A stretch of 60,482 nt of DNA, taken from Desulfurococcaceae archaeon. Its GTDB lineage: Archaea > Thermoproteota > Thermoprotei_A > Sulfolobales > NBVN01. Location: assembly GCA_020833415.1 (NCBI GenBank), contig JAJHQJ010000005.1:1-60482 (forward strand). Direction: 5' to 3'. The notes beneath the pieces were generated by a model. It worked only from the letters and a program-made list of their open reading frames with translations. It had not been told where the DNA came from and ran no database searches. A program made the translations under genes and the position numbers. This document shows positions 38,076 to 48,905 of the stretch, piece by piece. Each line of letters begins with the position of its first letter. The stretch's first letter is position 1.

Positions 38076-38897
38076 GTGGGGGTAGTGAGTCGGGAGGTAA
38101 TCGAGGAAGGGGATTACGTACTCATCTACGTAGACCCTAGGAGACGTAGGGTGGTAAAGGTATCTAGAGGGGCTAGATTCGAAAGCGATAGGGGGGTTCT
38201 AAACCTTGAGAACCTCATAGGGCTTCCCTACGGTTCTAGGGTTAGGCTTAGTACTGGAGCAGAGGTCTACGCTCTTAAACCGACGCATACCGATCTTACA
38301 CAACTCTTCGAAAGAGTTACCCAGGTTATCTACCCAAAGGACATAGGCTTGATGATAGTCCTCTCGGGTGTAGGACCCGGTAGTAGAGTCCTAGAAATAG
38401 GTGTCGGTACAGGTTACCTCACATCATTCCTAGCTAACTTAGTGAGACCCGACGGCCTTATAGTAGGTTACGAGATCCGCCCAGACTACGCTGAGAAAGC
38501 CATTAAGAACTTAAGGAAACTCGGCCTGGATAAGTACGTAGTAATCAAGATCGGTGACGCTAGAGAGGGTTTGGAGAAGCTCAATAGAAAGTTTGACGTA
38601 GTCTTCATAGACATTCCAGACCCGTGGAATGTCTACCCTAAACTTAACGACGTCGTAGTCCCCTCGGCGCCGGTTATATCCTTCCTACCTACAGTGAACC
38701 AGGTACTTAAAGTCCTGGAATACCTGAGTGGGTGTAGCTGTGCTACGGACGTAAGGGTCTACGAAACTCTTCTCAGAGAGTATGAGGTGAAGAGGGAGGC
38801 CCTAAGACCTAAAACTCTCTCAATAGTACATACAGGGTATATACTCTTCTTTAGATTTATAACACCTAAGCCTCAAACTGAGGGAAATGTCGGTTAG
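38076..38897 (+). CDS. trmI: tRNA (adenine-N1)-methyltransferase, TrmI family
   Basis: QVIYPKDIGLMIVLSGVGPGSRVLEIGVGTGYLTSFLANLVRPDGLIVGYEIRPD. Confidence 0.88.
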   Translation: MGVVSREVIEEGDYVLIYVDPRRRRVVKVSRGARFESDRGVLNLENLIGLPYGSRVRLSTGAEVYALKPTHTDLTQLFERVTQVIYPKDIGLMIVLSGVGPGSRVLEIGVGTGYLTSFLANLVRPDGLIVGYEIRPDYAEKAIKNLRKLGLDKYVVIKIGDAREGLEKLNRKFDVVFIDIPDPWNVYPKLNDVVVPSAPVISFLPTVNQVLKVLEYLSGCSCATDVRVYETLLREYEVKREALRPKTLSIVHTGYILFFRFITPKPQTEGNVG

Positions 38898-38962
38898 GAC
38901 TAACCTAAATAGTTAAGGTGCCTAGCACTTAACTCAGCACACATACTCTACGGACATTATTC

Positions 38963-39216
38963 AACTGAAAGTCTCGCCTTTAAAGGTGAGGATGGGGTGG
39001 GAAGTTTATAAGTTCTGTGTTGATATTTTCTTGGTGATGAGTGTTTAAGCTCTGTGAACCTAAGGTGATGATGGTTGGAGTACCCATAACCCTGAACCCC
39101 GTTAGGTGTAATGGGTCAGAGACCTGGCCTGGGATTGAACCTATGGAAAGGGGATGTAATCCCAAACCTCCCTACCCTAGGGGAACCCCCACCCTTCAGG
39201 ACGGAGAGGAGTTCAG
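38963..39216 (+). mobile_element. 254-bp IS605-derived MITE with LE, omegaRNA-like body and RE (copy A)
   Basis: LE AACTGAAAGTCTCGCCTTTAAAGGTGAG...tttataag...RE cccttcaggacggagaggagttcag; similar and equal in length to 43726-43979. Confidence 0.85.
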
Positions 39217-39488
39217 TCTCTGCTCTAACTGAACTGTTGGTGATGCCACCTGAGTCAGAGTCGGAGGGCGGTAGAGCTAGAGCTATTAGAGGAGTACACG
39301 TATGCTAATGAGAAGAGGTATAGGTTTAAGCTACGCGGTACAGATATAGTGATAAACGTTAGTGCAGATAATGTGGATGAGGGTATGGAGAAGGCAGTAG
39401 AGATATTGAAGAAGTTAGGACTGCTACCAGAGTTTCCCCGCTAACGGTACTTAATGGTATTTGTGAGTATTCTGACCTCCTCCCCGCC

Positions 39489-40193
39489 CTAAAGGGCGTG
39501 GGTTCCCCTTAGGGGGTTCATCGGTTCCCCGCATCTATTCGGGTCTACATCTGTCATCTGCGGGGCAGTCGGGGTGGCCAGAGATCCCCCCATCTGGGTT
39601 AAAGCCCTCTTCTCAATATTTAATATTGCTACTGTATCCCGATCTGCTTCAAACCCACATCTAGGGCACTTAAGTACTCTATATCCATTCTCTCTCATTT
39701 TGCTACTGCACCTTGGGCACTTAGTGGATGTATCCATGGGGTCTACTGCTATAGATGGGACTCCGTGTTTCCCGCACTGCCAGTCAATCCACTCAGAGAT
39801 CCTCCTGTAGCTGAGTATTAGTAGGGAGACCTTGTGCTCCCGGGGGAGCTTCATCAAGCTCTCCACCAATCCTGTTAAATCCTCCCTGGCGACTGCGTAT
39901 TGGTGTTGCCTAGCTAATACTACAATTCTATGCGATGTCTTCTTAACCCAGTCCTCAATTATGCATCTAGCCTTAGCGTAGTAGTGTGATATCCTCCTTC
40001 TAACACCCCTCCTCCTAAGCCATGCATCATACCTCATCGAGGAGTACTTCTTCTGGAGGTTCTCAGCTAGTAGCTTATAGTGTAGAGCCCGCTCAATAGG
40101 GGTTTTAAACCTATATTCAAACTTGGAATTACCGATAACAATATGCTTCTCATTGACATCCACAGCTAAGACTCCTCTAGGGCTGTTTCGTAG
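39489..40193 (-). pseudogene. C-terminal half of IS605-type TnpB
   Basis: LRNSPRGVLAVDVNEKHIVIGNS...CPRCSSKMRENGYRVLKCPRCGFEADRDTVAILNI...QMTDVDPNRCGEPMNPLRGTHAL. Confidence 0.92.
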
Positions 40194-40222
40194 CTGATGG
40201 TTAGGGGTTAGATTTATAAGCT

Positions 40223-40900
40223 TTGTTTCTATCCGTTATTCTGGTGCCAGCTATTCCAGGGCCTTCGGAGAGGTTGCTGAGGCCTAAGGAGGTCTGCCGG
40301 AGGCTTGGTATCAGCTACTCCACTCTATCTAGGTGGGTTAGGGAGGGTAGGATTAGGGCTATTAGGACTGCTGGTGGTAAGTATAGGGTTCCTGAGAGTG
40401 AGGTTAGGAGGATTGCCGAGGGACTACCGATAAGCAGGGAGGTCAGGGCAGTCGTATATACCCGCGTAAGCTCCTCGGACCAGAAGGGCGACTTGGAGAG
40501 GCAGGTACAGTACCTGACGCAGTACTGCTCCTCTAAGGGGTACAGGGTCGTAGACGTCTTGAGCGACGTAGCTAGTGGCTTGAAGACCGATAGGAGGGGG
40601 CTATTGAAGCTCTTCGACTACGTCGTTAATAGGCAGGTGGACGTGGTTGTAGTGACGTATAGGGATAGGCTGACTAGGTTCGGCTTCGAGTACCTGGAGC
40701 ACTTCTTCAACCAGTATGGCGTTAGGATCGAGGTTGCCTTCGGTGAGGAGCCCAAGGACGCTTACCAAGAGCTCGTAGAGGACCTGATAGAGATTGTAAC
40801 TTCCTTTGCTGGGAAGCTCTACGGGTTGAGGAGTCACAAGAAAAAGAGGCTCGTAGAGGGCTTCAAGAAGCTGCTGGAGGAGGTCGAGAAGAGTGGTTGA
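40223..40900 (+). CDS. tnpA: IS607 TnpA serine recombinase
   Basis: RPKEVCRRLGISYSTLSRWVREGRIRAIRTAGGKYRVPESEV...VVYTRVSSSDQKGDLERQ. Confidence 0.95.
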   Translation: MFLSVILVPAIPGPSERLLRPKEVCRRLGISYSTLSRWVREGRIRAIRTAGGKYRVPESEVRRIAEGLPISREVRAVVYTRVSSSDQKGDLERQVQYLTQYCSSKGYRVVDVLSDVASGLKTDRRGLLKLFDYVVNRQVDVVVVTYRDRLTRFGFEYLEHFFNQYGVRIEVAFGEEPKDAYQELVEDLIEIVTSFAGKLYGLRSHKKKRLVEGFKKLLEEVEKSG

Positions 40901-42140
40901 GCTGACGAGGACTGTCGTGATTCCAAGCGTCGAGCTTACTGAAAGAAAGCTCAAGACCTTCAAAGAGCTCGTCGAGCTCTACAAGCAAATGCTCGTCGAG
41001 CTCGTGGACTACGGCTTCGAGAAGAACGTAGACTCCTTCACTAGGTTGAAGAGGGATAAGTACCGCGAATTGCGAGAGAGGTTTCCACAACTGCCAAGCC
41101 ACTACATTCACACTGCTTGTCAAGACGCTTCGACGAGGATTAAGAGCTTCAACAAGCTCAAGAAGAGGGGCTTGGCAAAGTCGGAGAGGCCGGAGGTAAA
41201 CAGGGTCGCCATCTGGCTCGACGACCACCTATGGAAGCGCGTCGGCTATACGACGATCCTCGTCTCCACGCACAAGGGCTGGGTGCCGGTGGAGCTTAGG
41301 CCTCACAAGCAGTTCTGGGAGTACGTGAACTCTGAATGGGCTTTGAGGACGCAACCAAAGATGAGGCTCGACTACAAGAGAAGGAGGTTGTTGGTCTACC
41401 TAGTCTTCACGAAGGCTGCGAACATCGATGAGGAGAGGACCGAGAACGTTGTCTCGGTCGATGTCAACGAGGACAACGTGACGGTCAAGGTCCTCGACAA
41501 GGCCTACATACTCAAGACCAACATCAAGAGGCTCACCCTCGGCTACGCCAAGTATAGAGAAGTCGTCCAGAGCGTCAGGGGGAACGGGCACGTGAAGAGG
41601 GCTCTCCACGGTAGAGAGCGGAAGAGGAAGAAGGACATTAGGCTAAAGGTGGCGAACTTGATCGCGAACACTGCTAAGGAGCTGAACGCGGTGGTCGTCT
41701 TAGAGAAGCTCCCCAGAGGGTGTCCTAAGAACATGATCGAGGGCGTTAAGGACGCTACCTTGAGGCACAGGATCTACCAAGCTGGCTTTAGGAGCATGGT
41801 GAAGGCAATTGAGGAGGAGTGCTTTGAGAGAAGAGTCCCCGTCGCAAAAGTCGATCCGAAGGGCACGTCTTCGAGGTGTCCATTCTGCAGTTCAAAGCTG
41901 ATGAGGGGCAATGCCTCGAGGCACTTGAAGTGCTCGAAGTGTGGAGTGGAGATGGGCAGGGACGTGGTGGCCGTCATGAACATCGAGAGGAGGTACTTGA
42001 CTTACAAGGGGCTCGTGCCGTTAGCCCCGATGCCCTGTGAACCCGCTCTAGAGGTAGCAGTGCTACCAGTGAAGGAGTGGGCGAGGAGGAAGTCCCTAGA
42101 TGCAATAAATAAACATGAACTAGTAAGGATGAGCATCTAG
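40893..42140 (+). CDS. tnpB: TnpB RNA-guided nuclease, canonical motifs present
   Basis: VSVDVNEDNVTVKVL; VVVLEKLPRG; CPFCSSKLMRGNASRHLKCSKCG; GRDVVAVMNIERRYL. Confidence 0.93.
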   Translation: MVELTRTVVIPSVELTERKLKTFKELVELYKQMLVELVDYGFEKNVDSFTRLKRDKYRELRERFPQLPSHYIHTACQDASTRIKSFNKLKKRGLAKSERPEVNRVAIWLDDHLWKRVGYTTILVSTHKGWVPVELRPHKQFWEYVNSEWALRTQPKMRLDYKRRRLLVYLVFTKAANIDEERTENVVSVDVNEDNVTVKVLDKAYILKTNIKRLTLGYAKYREVVQSVRGNGHVKRALHGRERKRKKDIRLKVANLIANTAKELNAVVVLEKLPRGCPKNMIEGVKDATLRHRIYQAGFRSMVKAIEEECFERRVPVAKVDPKGTSSRCPFCSSKLMRGNASRHLKCSKCGVEMGRDVVAVMNIERRYLTYKGLVPLAPMPCEPALEVAVLPVKEWARRKSLDAINKHELVRMSI

Positions 42141-42147
42141 GGACAAA

Positions 42148-42658
42148 CGGTATATTTCCGTGGTTTAGGTATGTGTTTAGATACTTCGAGAACTAGTTTT
42201 CCATCCTTGAACATTAACCTAGCGTCTCCACCAGGATGGTTGTCATACCTCATATCCCAGCCAATGACTTCTAGTCTATAGCCTCCAAGCAACTCCACAT
42301 AGTTACCGTTAATTCTATAACTATACTTGTGCGTCAACCAGACCCTCAGAGCCTTAGCCCTAGGCACTCTGCCCTTGTTAGGGTTGTTGAGCCATGACTT
42401 GGCAATGGCTACTGCTTCGCAGTAGCAGTCAATAGCTACTTTGGATGGTAGACCATACTCCTCCTTGAGGATATTATAGAGTAGTCTGTGTGCTTTACCA
42501 AGCGTTAAAGCCTTGTTCTCAATCACTAGTTTAATAGCGTAGTTTAATGCCTCTCTATACCTATACATGAAGCTCATTAACTCCCTGAATGTCTTGGGCT
42601 CGGCTCTAACCCTGACTGTTAAAGTGAGGGTTAGAGAGCCCTCATCACCCAAGGACAC
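42148..42658 (-). pseudogene. N-terminal half of IS605-type TnpB
   Basis: MSLGDEGSLTLTLTVRVRAEPKTFRELMSFMYRYREALNYAIKLV...VSKHIPKPRKYT|. Confidence 0.92.
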
Positions 42659-42695
42659 TCCTCACTCCACCCTATACTTAGCTATATTCACACTC

Positions 42696-42791
42696 CTATG
42701 GCAATTCGGGGCAGTTAGTGTAGTACTTTCTCTTACCCCTATACTCCCAGACATGACCACACGAAGGGCACTTCAACTTAACCAGATGCAT
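42696..42791 (-). CDS. Short, apparently truncated zinc-ribbon ORF upstream of IS605 tnpB
   Basis: MHLVKLKCPSCGHVWEYRGKRKYYTNCPELP*. Confidence 0.45.
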   Translation of the reverse strand: MHLVKLKCPSCGHVWEYRGKRKYYTNCPELP

Positions 42792-42838
42792 CAGCAAACA
42801 AACATACACACAGACACATTTATAAACTTTCCACTTCA

Positions 42839-43720
<882 letters not shown>

Positions 43721-43725
43721 TTTAC

Positions 43726-43979
43726 AACCGAAAGCCTCGCCCTTTAGGGCTGGGATGAAATATGGAAGCTTATAAGCTCTCCCATTTTAATTATCCTCAG
43801 TGATGAGTGTTTAGGCTCTGTGAGCCTGAGGCGATGATGGTTGGAGTACCCATAACCTCGAGAGGGGTAGGGGTAGTGGGCCGGAGACCCGGCCTGGGAT
43901 TGAACCCTCAAGAAGAGGGGATGTAATCCCAAACCTCCCCGCACTAGCGGCTCGCCATTCTTGGCGGGGAGGAGGTCAG
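43726..43979 (+). mobile_element. 254-bp IS605-derived MITE (copy B)
   Basis: TTTAC|AACCGAAAGCCTCGCCCTTTAGGGC...tttataag-like agcttataag...ttggcggggaggaggtcag. Confidence 0.87.
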
Positions 43980-44044
43980 ATGGTGATATACGGTAGCTTT
44001 GGGCTAAGAAAAAGAGTTTTGTTAAGAGGTACCCGGGTACCTCC

Positions 44045-45250
44045 TTAGGATTTGAGGTCCTCGTAAGTTAGCATTACTACATCAGTGGGCTTCCTGCTTA
44101 TCGCACCTACTCTAGCTCCTACTATGACTTTAATCCCCTTAGCGGCCGCTATGTCTAGGAGTCTCTGAGTGATCACACCATCCATAACAACAGCGTAGGC
44201 CTCTGCTAGGTCTTCACCTACTAGCTTGTCTACCAGGTCCTTTACTGGGACTCTACCTAGCTCATTCCAGTTCTTATCGTATATAACGCTCTCGAGGGTA
44301 CCCCTCAGGGTGTCTATAGTCTTAAGTACTGCCTCGGGTAGCTGGATCTCGCTTACGGCCTCTGCTTCGGGGATGGTCGTTGGAGCTTTTTCAGCTACCT
44401 CCTCAACACTCTCAGTGACTTCCCTAAGTTGCTGCATGTATACCTCTAGAGGTACGGCATTCTTCAAGGCCTTGGCTATCTCCTTACCCGTAAGCTCCTC
44501 TACCTCACGTCCGGGAGGGGCTCTCGCCACCAGATCTACCTTAGCTACCCTCACCAACTCCTTGAGTATCATGTCGCCAGCTCTATCCCCATCGAGGAAG
44601 GCGATGGTCTTCTTAGTCTTGGAGAGCTCTACTACGGTCTTAGGGATCTCTCCCCTAGCTCCCTCCAAGGCGATGGTGTTCTTATAACCGTACCTAAGTA
44701 GGTTTATTACATCGGCTCTACCCTCAACTATGATAATAGTGTCGGACTTGTCGACCTCCGGTCCTGCCGGCAGCCTCTCTGGACCGTACTCTATTAGCTC
44801 AGCAGTCTTAGTCGAAGTCTCTATCTCCTGTAGTACCTCCTTAACATCCACTTCCTTCTCCTTTATCATGGTCTGCAGTATCTCCTTAGCTCTATCGACA
44901 ACCTTCTTCAGCTTCTCCCTCCTAACGTCAACTATATCGAAGACCCTTACCTTAGCGTTGAAAGGACCTACCTTATCAACGAACTCTAGCATAGCGGCTA
45001 CGAGGGCTGTCTCAACTCTATCTAAGTTGGACGGTACTAGAATCTCCCCAAAGGTCTTAGAGCCCTGATGCTTAACCTCAACGGAGATTCTACCGATCCT
45101 ACCCTTCTCCTGGAGGTCTCTAAGATCAAACTCGGAGCCGAAGAGCCCCTCAGTTTGACCGAATATCGCACCTACTATATCGTGCTTATCTACCAACCCC
45201 TCTACCTCTACCCTAGCCCTAATCATGTACTTTACCATGGAGTTCAGCAC
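44045..45250 (-). CDS. dnaG: Archaeal DnaG primase (TOPRIM)
   Basis: VKYMIRARVEVEGLVDKHDIVGAIFGQTEGLFG...TIIIVEGRADVINLLRYG. Confidence 0.95.
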   Translation of the reverse strand: MLNSMVKYMIRARVEVEGLVDKHDIVGAIFGQTEGLFGSEFDLRDLQEKGRIGRISVEVKHQGSKTFGEILVPSNLDRVETALVAAMLEFVDKVGPFNAKVRVFDIVDVRREKLKKVVDRAKEILQTMIKEKEVDVKEVLQEIETSTKTAELIEYGPERLPAGPEVDKSDTIIIVEGRADVINLLRYGYKNTIALEGARGEIPKTVVELSKTKKTIAFLDGDRAGDMILKELVRVAKVDLVARAPPGREVEELTGKEIAKALKNAVPLEVYMQQLREVTESVEEVAEKAPTTIPEAEAVSEIQLPEAVLKTIDTLRGTLESVIYDKNWNELGRVPVKDLVDKLVGEDLAEAYAVVMDGVITQRLLDIAAAKGIKVIVGARVGAISRKPTDVVMLTYEDLKS

Positions 45251-45641
45251 CCTCGGCTCTACGCACCTACTCTTTCCTCAAAAACGTTTGCTATAGGACG
45301 TTATAAGTCTACATTAAGTCAAGTACTCCTAGAGATTAGACTACTATACACCCTCACCACTAGGGGCTAGAGCCCTAGGCGTAGAGGTTAGCTTGTAGAT
45401 GTAGTTCTGGAGTATCCTAAGGGAGACTTTTGAGATGTTCTCCGCAGGTATCGCCTCCAGTGGAGAGTTCTACGCTTAGGTATTTAAGGAGCTGTCTACA
45501 TGCTCTTCACCTTTTGAGTTAAGAGGTTCTCTCGTGTAGGTCTTTGTTGAGTCCTTAAGGGCTATATTTGCTACGAAAACATCTTTTCTGGGGTCTCAGA
45601 TCCCAAGTAAGGAGAGTCTTGAGGAAAGAATATTAGAGATA

Positions 45642-45989
45642 GTGAAGGAGGCTAGTAAGAAGGGTGAGGGAGTGATACAGAGTGAGCTCTGGCATGCTCT
45701 AGGGATAGATAGTAGGGAGGGGAGTAAGATCGTGGCAAGGCTAATAAGAAGAGGGCTGTTAATGAGAGAGGCAGTTGTACACAAGGGTAAGAAAACCTAC
45801 AAGCTCTACTACTCTGACAGCATTAGAACCCCGGTAAGCATATCGGTGAACCTGAACCCAGCTATAGAGGTACCCTGCTTCTCCTGTAGGCAGATAAACA
45901 GATGTGGTGTAGGAGGTTACTACGACCCAACAAAATGCCCCCTGCTAACTAAGTACATAACTCAGCTAGTCCTCCGCAGATCTCTGTAG
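45642..45989 (+). CDS. TFE-beta-like (RPC34-related) winged-helix protein with Cys cluster; true start probably upstream (45588-45600)
   Basis: SLEERILEIVKEASKKGEGVIQSELWHALGIDSREGSKIVARLIRRGLL...CFSCRQINRCGVGGYYDPTKCPLL; helix 1 extends upstream of the GTG. Confidence 0.75.
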   Translation: MKEASKKGEGVIQSELWHALGIDSREGSKIVARLIRRGLLMREAVVHKGKKTYKLYYSDSIRTPVSISVNLNPAIEVPCFSCRQINRCGVGGYYDPTKCPLLTKYITQLVLRRSL

Positions 45990-46026
45990 AGCTACTCACC
46001 GGGATCGCCGTCTCTCTACCTATTCA

Positions 46027-46515
46027 CTACCGGTTACTCCCCTGCTGTGATTGCTTAGATACTGACCTGCTCCATACGTAGCGTATAGCTGTCTCAACCT
46101 GCTTTAGAGCTAGCTGAGTCGGGTTCACTAGGACTACCTCAGCTAGGTAGCTATTACTCTCCTTAACTCTGTAGTCAGCTAGATCCCCTCTATCTTTAAG
46201 TTCATCTAGGAGCTTCATTAGGAAGCTCTCAACAAGCTCATCATCTACTCTAAGCCCTCCCCTTAGTACTACTCTCACTCCGTCAGTGGTGGGTATCTCG
46301 TTAGCTATTACGTCGCTCTCATAGTAAATCACCTTAACGCCCTCCGGTTGTCCCCCCGCACCTTCCTCGCGGACCCTCTGAGCCTCTGCCCTCCCCTTGG
46401 AAAGCTCTGATGCTATAGCCTTCAGCATCTCTAGCTCCTCAGATAGCTCCTTAATTCTCCTTTCCAGTTCCTCAATCCTGCTTCTCAGGTACTTCATGAC
46501 CTTCTCGTAGTTCAC
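46027..46515 (-). CDS. Hypothetical coiled-coil protein
   Basis: IEELERRIKELSEELEMLKAIASEL; coding overlap with UDG. Confidence 0.6.
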   Translation of the reverse strand: MNYEKVMKYLRSRIEELERRIKELSEELEMLKAIASELSKGRAEAQRVREEGAGGQPEGVKVIYYESDVIANEIPTTDGVRVVLRGGLRVDDELVESFLMKLLDELKDRGDLADYRVKESNSYLAEVVLVNPTQLALKQVETAIRYVWSRSVSKQSQQGSNR

Positions 46516-47180
46516 GGATTACCACCATGGAGGAACTTCAGTAGTCCTACCCCCTCTCCTTCAGAACCGTGTACGTACTCTTTAATAAGGGTGAAGTCGT
46601 TCTGCAGCATTGCGAGGGTCTGAGGGTTGTATAGGGCAGCCGCCGGGTGGTAGGTGGGTATTACAGCTCTCTCTTGTCCCAGTACCTTGAGTCTGTAGAG
46701 TCTTCCTCTCATTCTACTGATACCCAACCACCTCACACCACCCTTCATTTCAAACACGTAGTAACCTGCGTAGTTACCTAGGGTAACTATCAGTGAAGGA
46801 TTAACTAGCGATACTATGGCATCGGTAAAGTAGGAGCATGCGGAAATCTCCTCAAACCTAGGTTCACGATTACCCGGGGGTCTACACTTAACTACGTTAG
46901 TTATAAATACATCCTCCCTCTTTAACCCTATGGACTCCACTAGTTTAGTTAGGAGCCTACCAGCAGCTCCAACGAACGGTCGTCCCTCCTCATCCTCCGA
47001 CCTACCGGGTGCCTCTCCTAAGAACATAACCTTAGAGTAGAGGTTCCCCTCCCCAGGAACGGCCTTAGTTCTAGACTTATGTAGCTCACACCTTCTACAT
47101 GTGGTTATCTCAGCCCTTATACTAGCCCAGAGAACCTCCCTATTCAGTGTCTCAGCCCAACTTAGATCGCGCAACTTCAA
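46512..47180 (-). CDS. udg: Uracil-DNA glycosylase family 4 (Fe-S)
   Basis: CRRCELHKSRTKAVPGEG...VMFLGEAPGRSEDEEGRPFVGAAGRLL...IPTYHPAAAL. Confidence 0.92.
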   Translation of the reverse strand: MKLRDLSWAETLNREVLWASIRAEITTCRRCELHKSRTKAVPGEGNLYSKVMFLGEAPGRSEDEEGRPFVGAAGRLLTKLVESIGLKREDVFITNVVKCRPPGNREPRFEEISACSYFTDAIVSLVNPSLIVTLGNYAGYYVFEMKGGVRWLGISRMRGRLYRLKVLGQERAVIPTYHPAAALYNPQTLAMLQNDFTLIKEYVHGSEGEGVGLLKFLHGGNP

Positions 47181-47203
47181 GATAAAACCGCACCGAGTTT
47201 ACC

Positions 47204-47329
47204 CATAACCCCGAGCCCCGAGAGGAGTAACGGGTCGGAGGCCCGGGGCTGAACCCTGAAACGGAGGAATGTAGCCCAAACCTCCCCACACTAGCAGGAA
47301 CCCTCACACTTTAGGCGGGGAGGGGTCGG
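47204..47329 (+). ncRNA. 5'-truncated copy of the 254-bp MITE body (solo omegaRNA-like remnant)
   Basis: acccataaccccgag...gggtcggaggcccgg...aatgtagcccaaacctccccacactagcagg...ttaggcggggaggggtcgg. Confidence 0.72.
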
Positions 47330-47358
47330 CTAAAACCACCCTAACGTTTTAGCCGACC
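47324..47358. other. 13-bp perfect stem hairpin overlapping the remnant RE, followed by T-rich tract
   Basis: GGTCGGCTAAAAC-caccctaac-GTTTTAGCCGACC. Confidence 0.8.
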
Positions 47359-47378
47359 TTTATTCTACTCTAGGGGCA

Positions 47379-47876
47379 CTAGAGCTGTACTATCTCTAGT
47401 AAGGAGCCTTCTGAGTCTACGCACCAGAGGGAGTCCCCAACATTTCTTAACTTCTCTATAAGCTCTTTAACCTGCCTGGAGTCTATGTGACTTTCTACTC
47501 TAACTACCCTACCCCTGGTGTAAGCTCTTTTCTGGAGGAATAGTCTGCAACTAACTTCATCTCCGCAAACTAGGCACTGTGCATCTATGAAACCTGGAAG
47601 TAACCCTACATAAGTTCCCTGGGCTATCTCTACGTATAGACAGTCCTTTGAAGTGGGGTAGGGTATGTCTTTGGATGTCTTCACCCCGCTAACTAGGCAC
47701 TCACGCTCTAGCTCTACATACCTAACACTACAAGTAGTGCTTAGTAAGTTAATGAGTTGCTGGAATAACTGCTGATCAACTGAACTGAAGACTATCACAT
47801 CCTTACCACAGCTAGCTACTGCAAACACAGCTCTGGAGAGGCCTTCGCTAAAGCTCCCTATAGGATCACCCACCAT
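47379..47876 (-). CDS. Hypothetical protein
   Basis: 165-aa ORF. Confidence 0.5.
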   Translation of the reverse strand: MVGDPIGSFSEGLSRAVFAVASCGKDVIVFSSVDQQLFQQLINLLSTTCSVRYVELERECLVSGVKTSKDIPYPTSKDCLYVEIAQGTYVGLLPGFIDAQCLVCGDEVSCRLFLQKRAYTRGRVVRVESHIDSRQVKELIEKLRNVGDSLWCVDSEGSLLEIVQL

Positions 47877-47927
47877 ACCTGCCGAGAGAAGCTCTTAAAG
47901 TCTAGGGGACAGATCCTGGGGGAGTGT

Positions 47928-48767
47928 TTGAGGGTAGTAGTAGCTTACAGTATAAACGATGTAGCTGGTACCGGAGCTGCGAGTAAGTTAGTAGAACTGC
48001 TGAGGTGTAGAGATGAGGTTTTAGAGGGTGTCCCAAGGGCCTGTCTAGGTTCTCTAGCAGGGAGGGAGGTTTACGTAGCTGGGTTTTATGAGGACGTTCT
48101 CTATTTCGACTTCCTAGAGAGGGTTTTGGAAGCCGATTACTACATAGTAATTTCGAGGCACAGTGCGGTATCGGGCATCAGGTCCTTGACTGTTCACCAC
48201 ACCGGTAACCCCACGCCGAGAGCTGAATACGGCGGTAGACCCCTTGAGCTCTCCGTAGCTAACCCACCGATAGCACTTGCCATACTTAGAGCCCTCCGTG
48301 AGTTAGCTCGCGAGAAGTCCTTGGAGGGTACCTCCGTAACCTACGAGGTCACACACCACGGACCTACAAGCCTCTCCAAGCCCCTGACATTCGCTGAGAT
48401 AGGCTCTACTCTGACTGAGTGGTCCGATGCCACACTCCAGGAGGTACTCGCCAGAGCAGTCTATGCAACTCTTCTAAGTGAGGAGGGTAACTGTATACCG
48501 TCAATAGGGGTTGGTGGGGGGCACTACGCTCAGCAGTTCACTGAGAGATCTTTTAACTACGGTGAGTGCTACGGGCATATACTATCGAGACACACCGTAA
48601 AGGAACTCAGAGAGAACCTCGACCTATTCAGGTTCGTTGTCGAGCAAGCCGTACGTAGGGAAAGTACTGAGATCAAGAGGGTGGTGCTAGAGGGTAAGAA
48701 CCCATCATACGTTAAACAGGTAGTAGTGGAAGTATCCAGGAAGTACGGTATTGAAGTTGTGGAGTAG
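47928..48767 (+). CDS. dtdA: Archaeal D-aminoacyl-tRNA deacylase
   Basis: SVANPPIALAILRALRELA...YEVTHHGPTSLSKPLTFAEIGST...GVGGGHYAQQFTE. Confidence 0.88.
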   Translation: MRVVVAYSINDVAGTGAASKLVELLRCRDEVLEGVPRACLGSLAGREVYVAGFYEDVLYFDFLERVLEADYYIVISRHSAVSGIRSLTVHHTGNPTPRAEYGGRPLELSVANPPIALAILRALRELAREKSLEGTSVTYEVTHHGPTSLSKPLTFAEIGSTLTEWSDATLQEVLARAVYATLLSEEGNCIPSIGVGGGHYAQQFTERSFNYGECYGHILSRHTVKELRENLDLFRFVVEQAVRRESTEIKRVVLEGKNPSYVKQVVVEVSRKYGIEVVE

Positions 48768-48768
48768 C

Positions 48769-48905
48769 CTGATCTCCTCCCCGTCCTAAAGGGCGGGGGT
48801 TCCTCTAGAGCTGTTCACAGGTTCCCCGCATCTATTCGGGTCTACATCTGTTATCTACGGGGCAGTCGGGGTGGTCAGAGATCTCCCCATCTACGTGATT
48901 GCCTA
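48769..48905 (-). ncRNA. Solo omegaRNA-like remnant of IS605-type tnpB, antisense and 3' of dtdA
   Basis: Revcomp gatggggagatctctgaccaccccgactgccccgtagataacagatgtagacccgaatagatgcggggaacc...cgccctttaggacggggaggagatcag; frame interrupted by a stop. Confidence 0.78.

Larger units (their letters stand above)
40194..42147 (+). mobile_element. Second full IS607-type element, inserted in the IS605 tnpB
   Basis: Removal joins ...KPRKYT-LRNSPRGVLAVDV... in frame; contains tnpA and intact-looking tnpB. Confidence 0.93.

Noticed and set aside
45596-45784. Minus-strand ORF overlapping the TFE-beta-like gene
   Set aside because: Opposite a conserved winged-helix/Cys-cluster protein; translation has no recognisable features.
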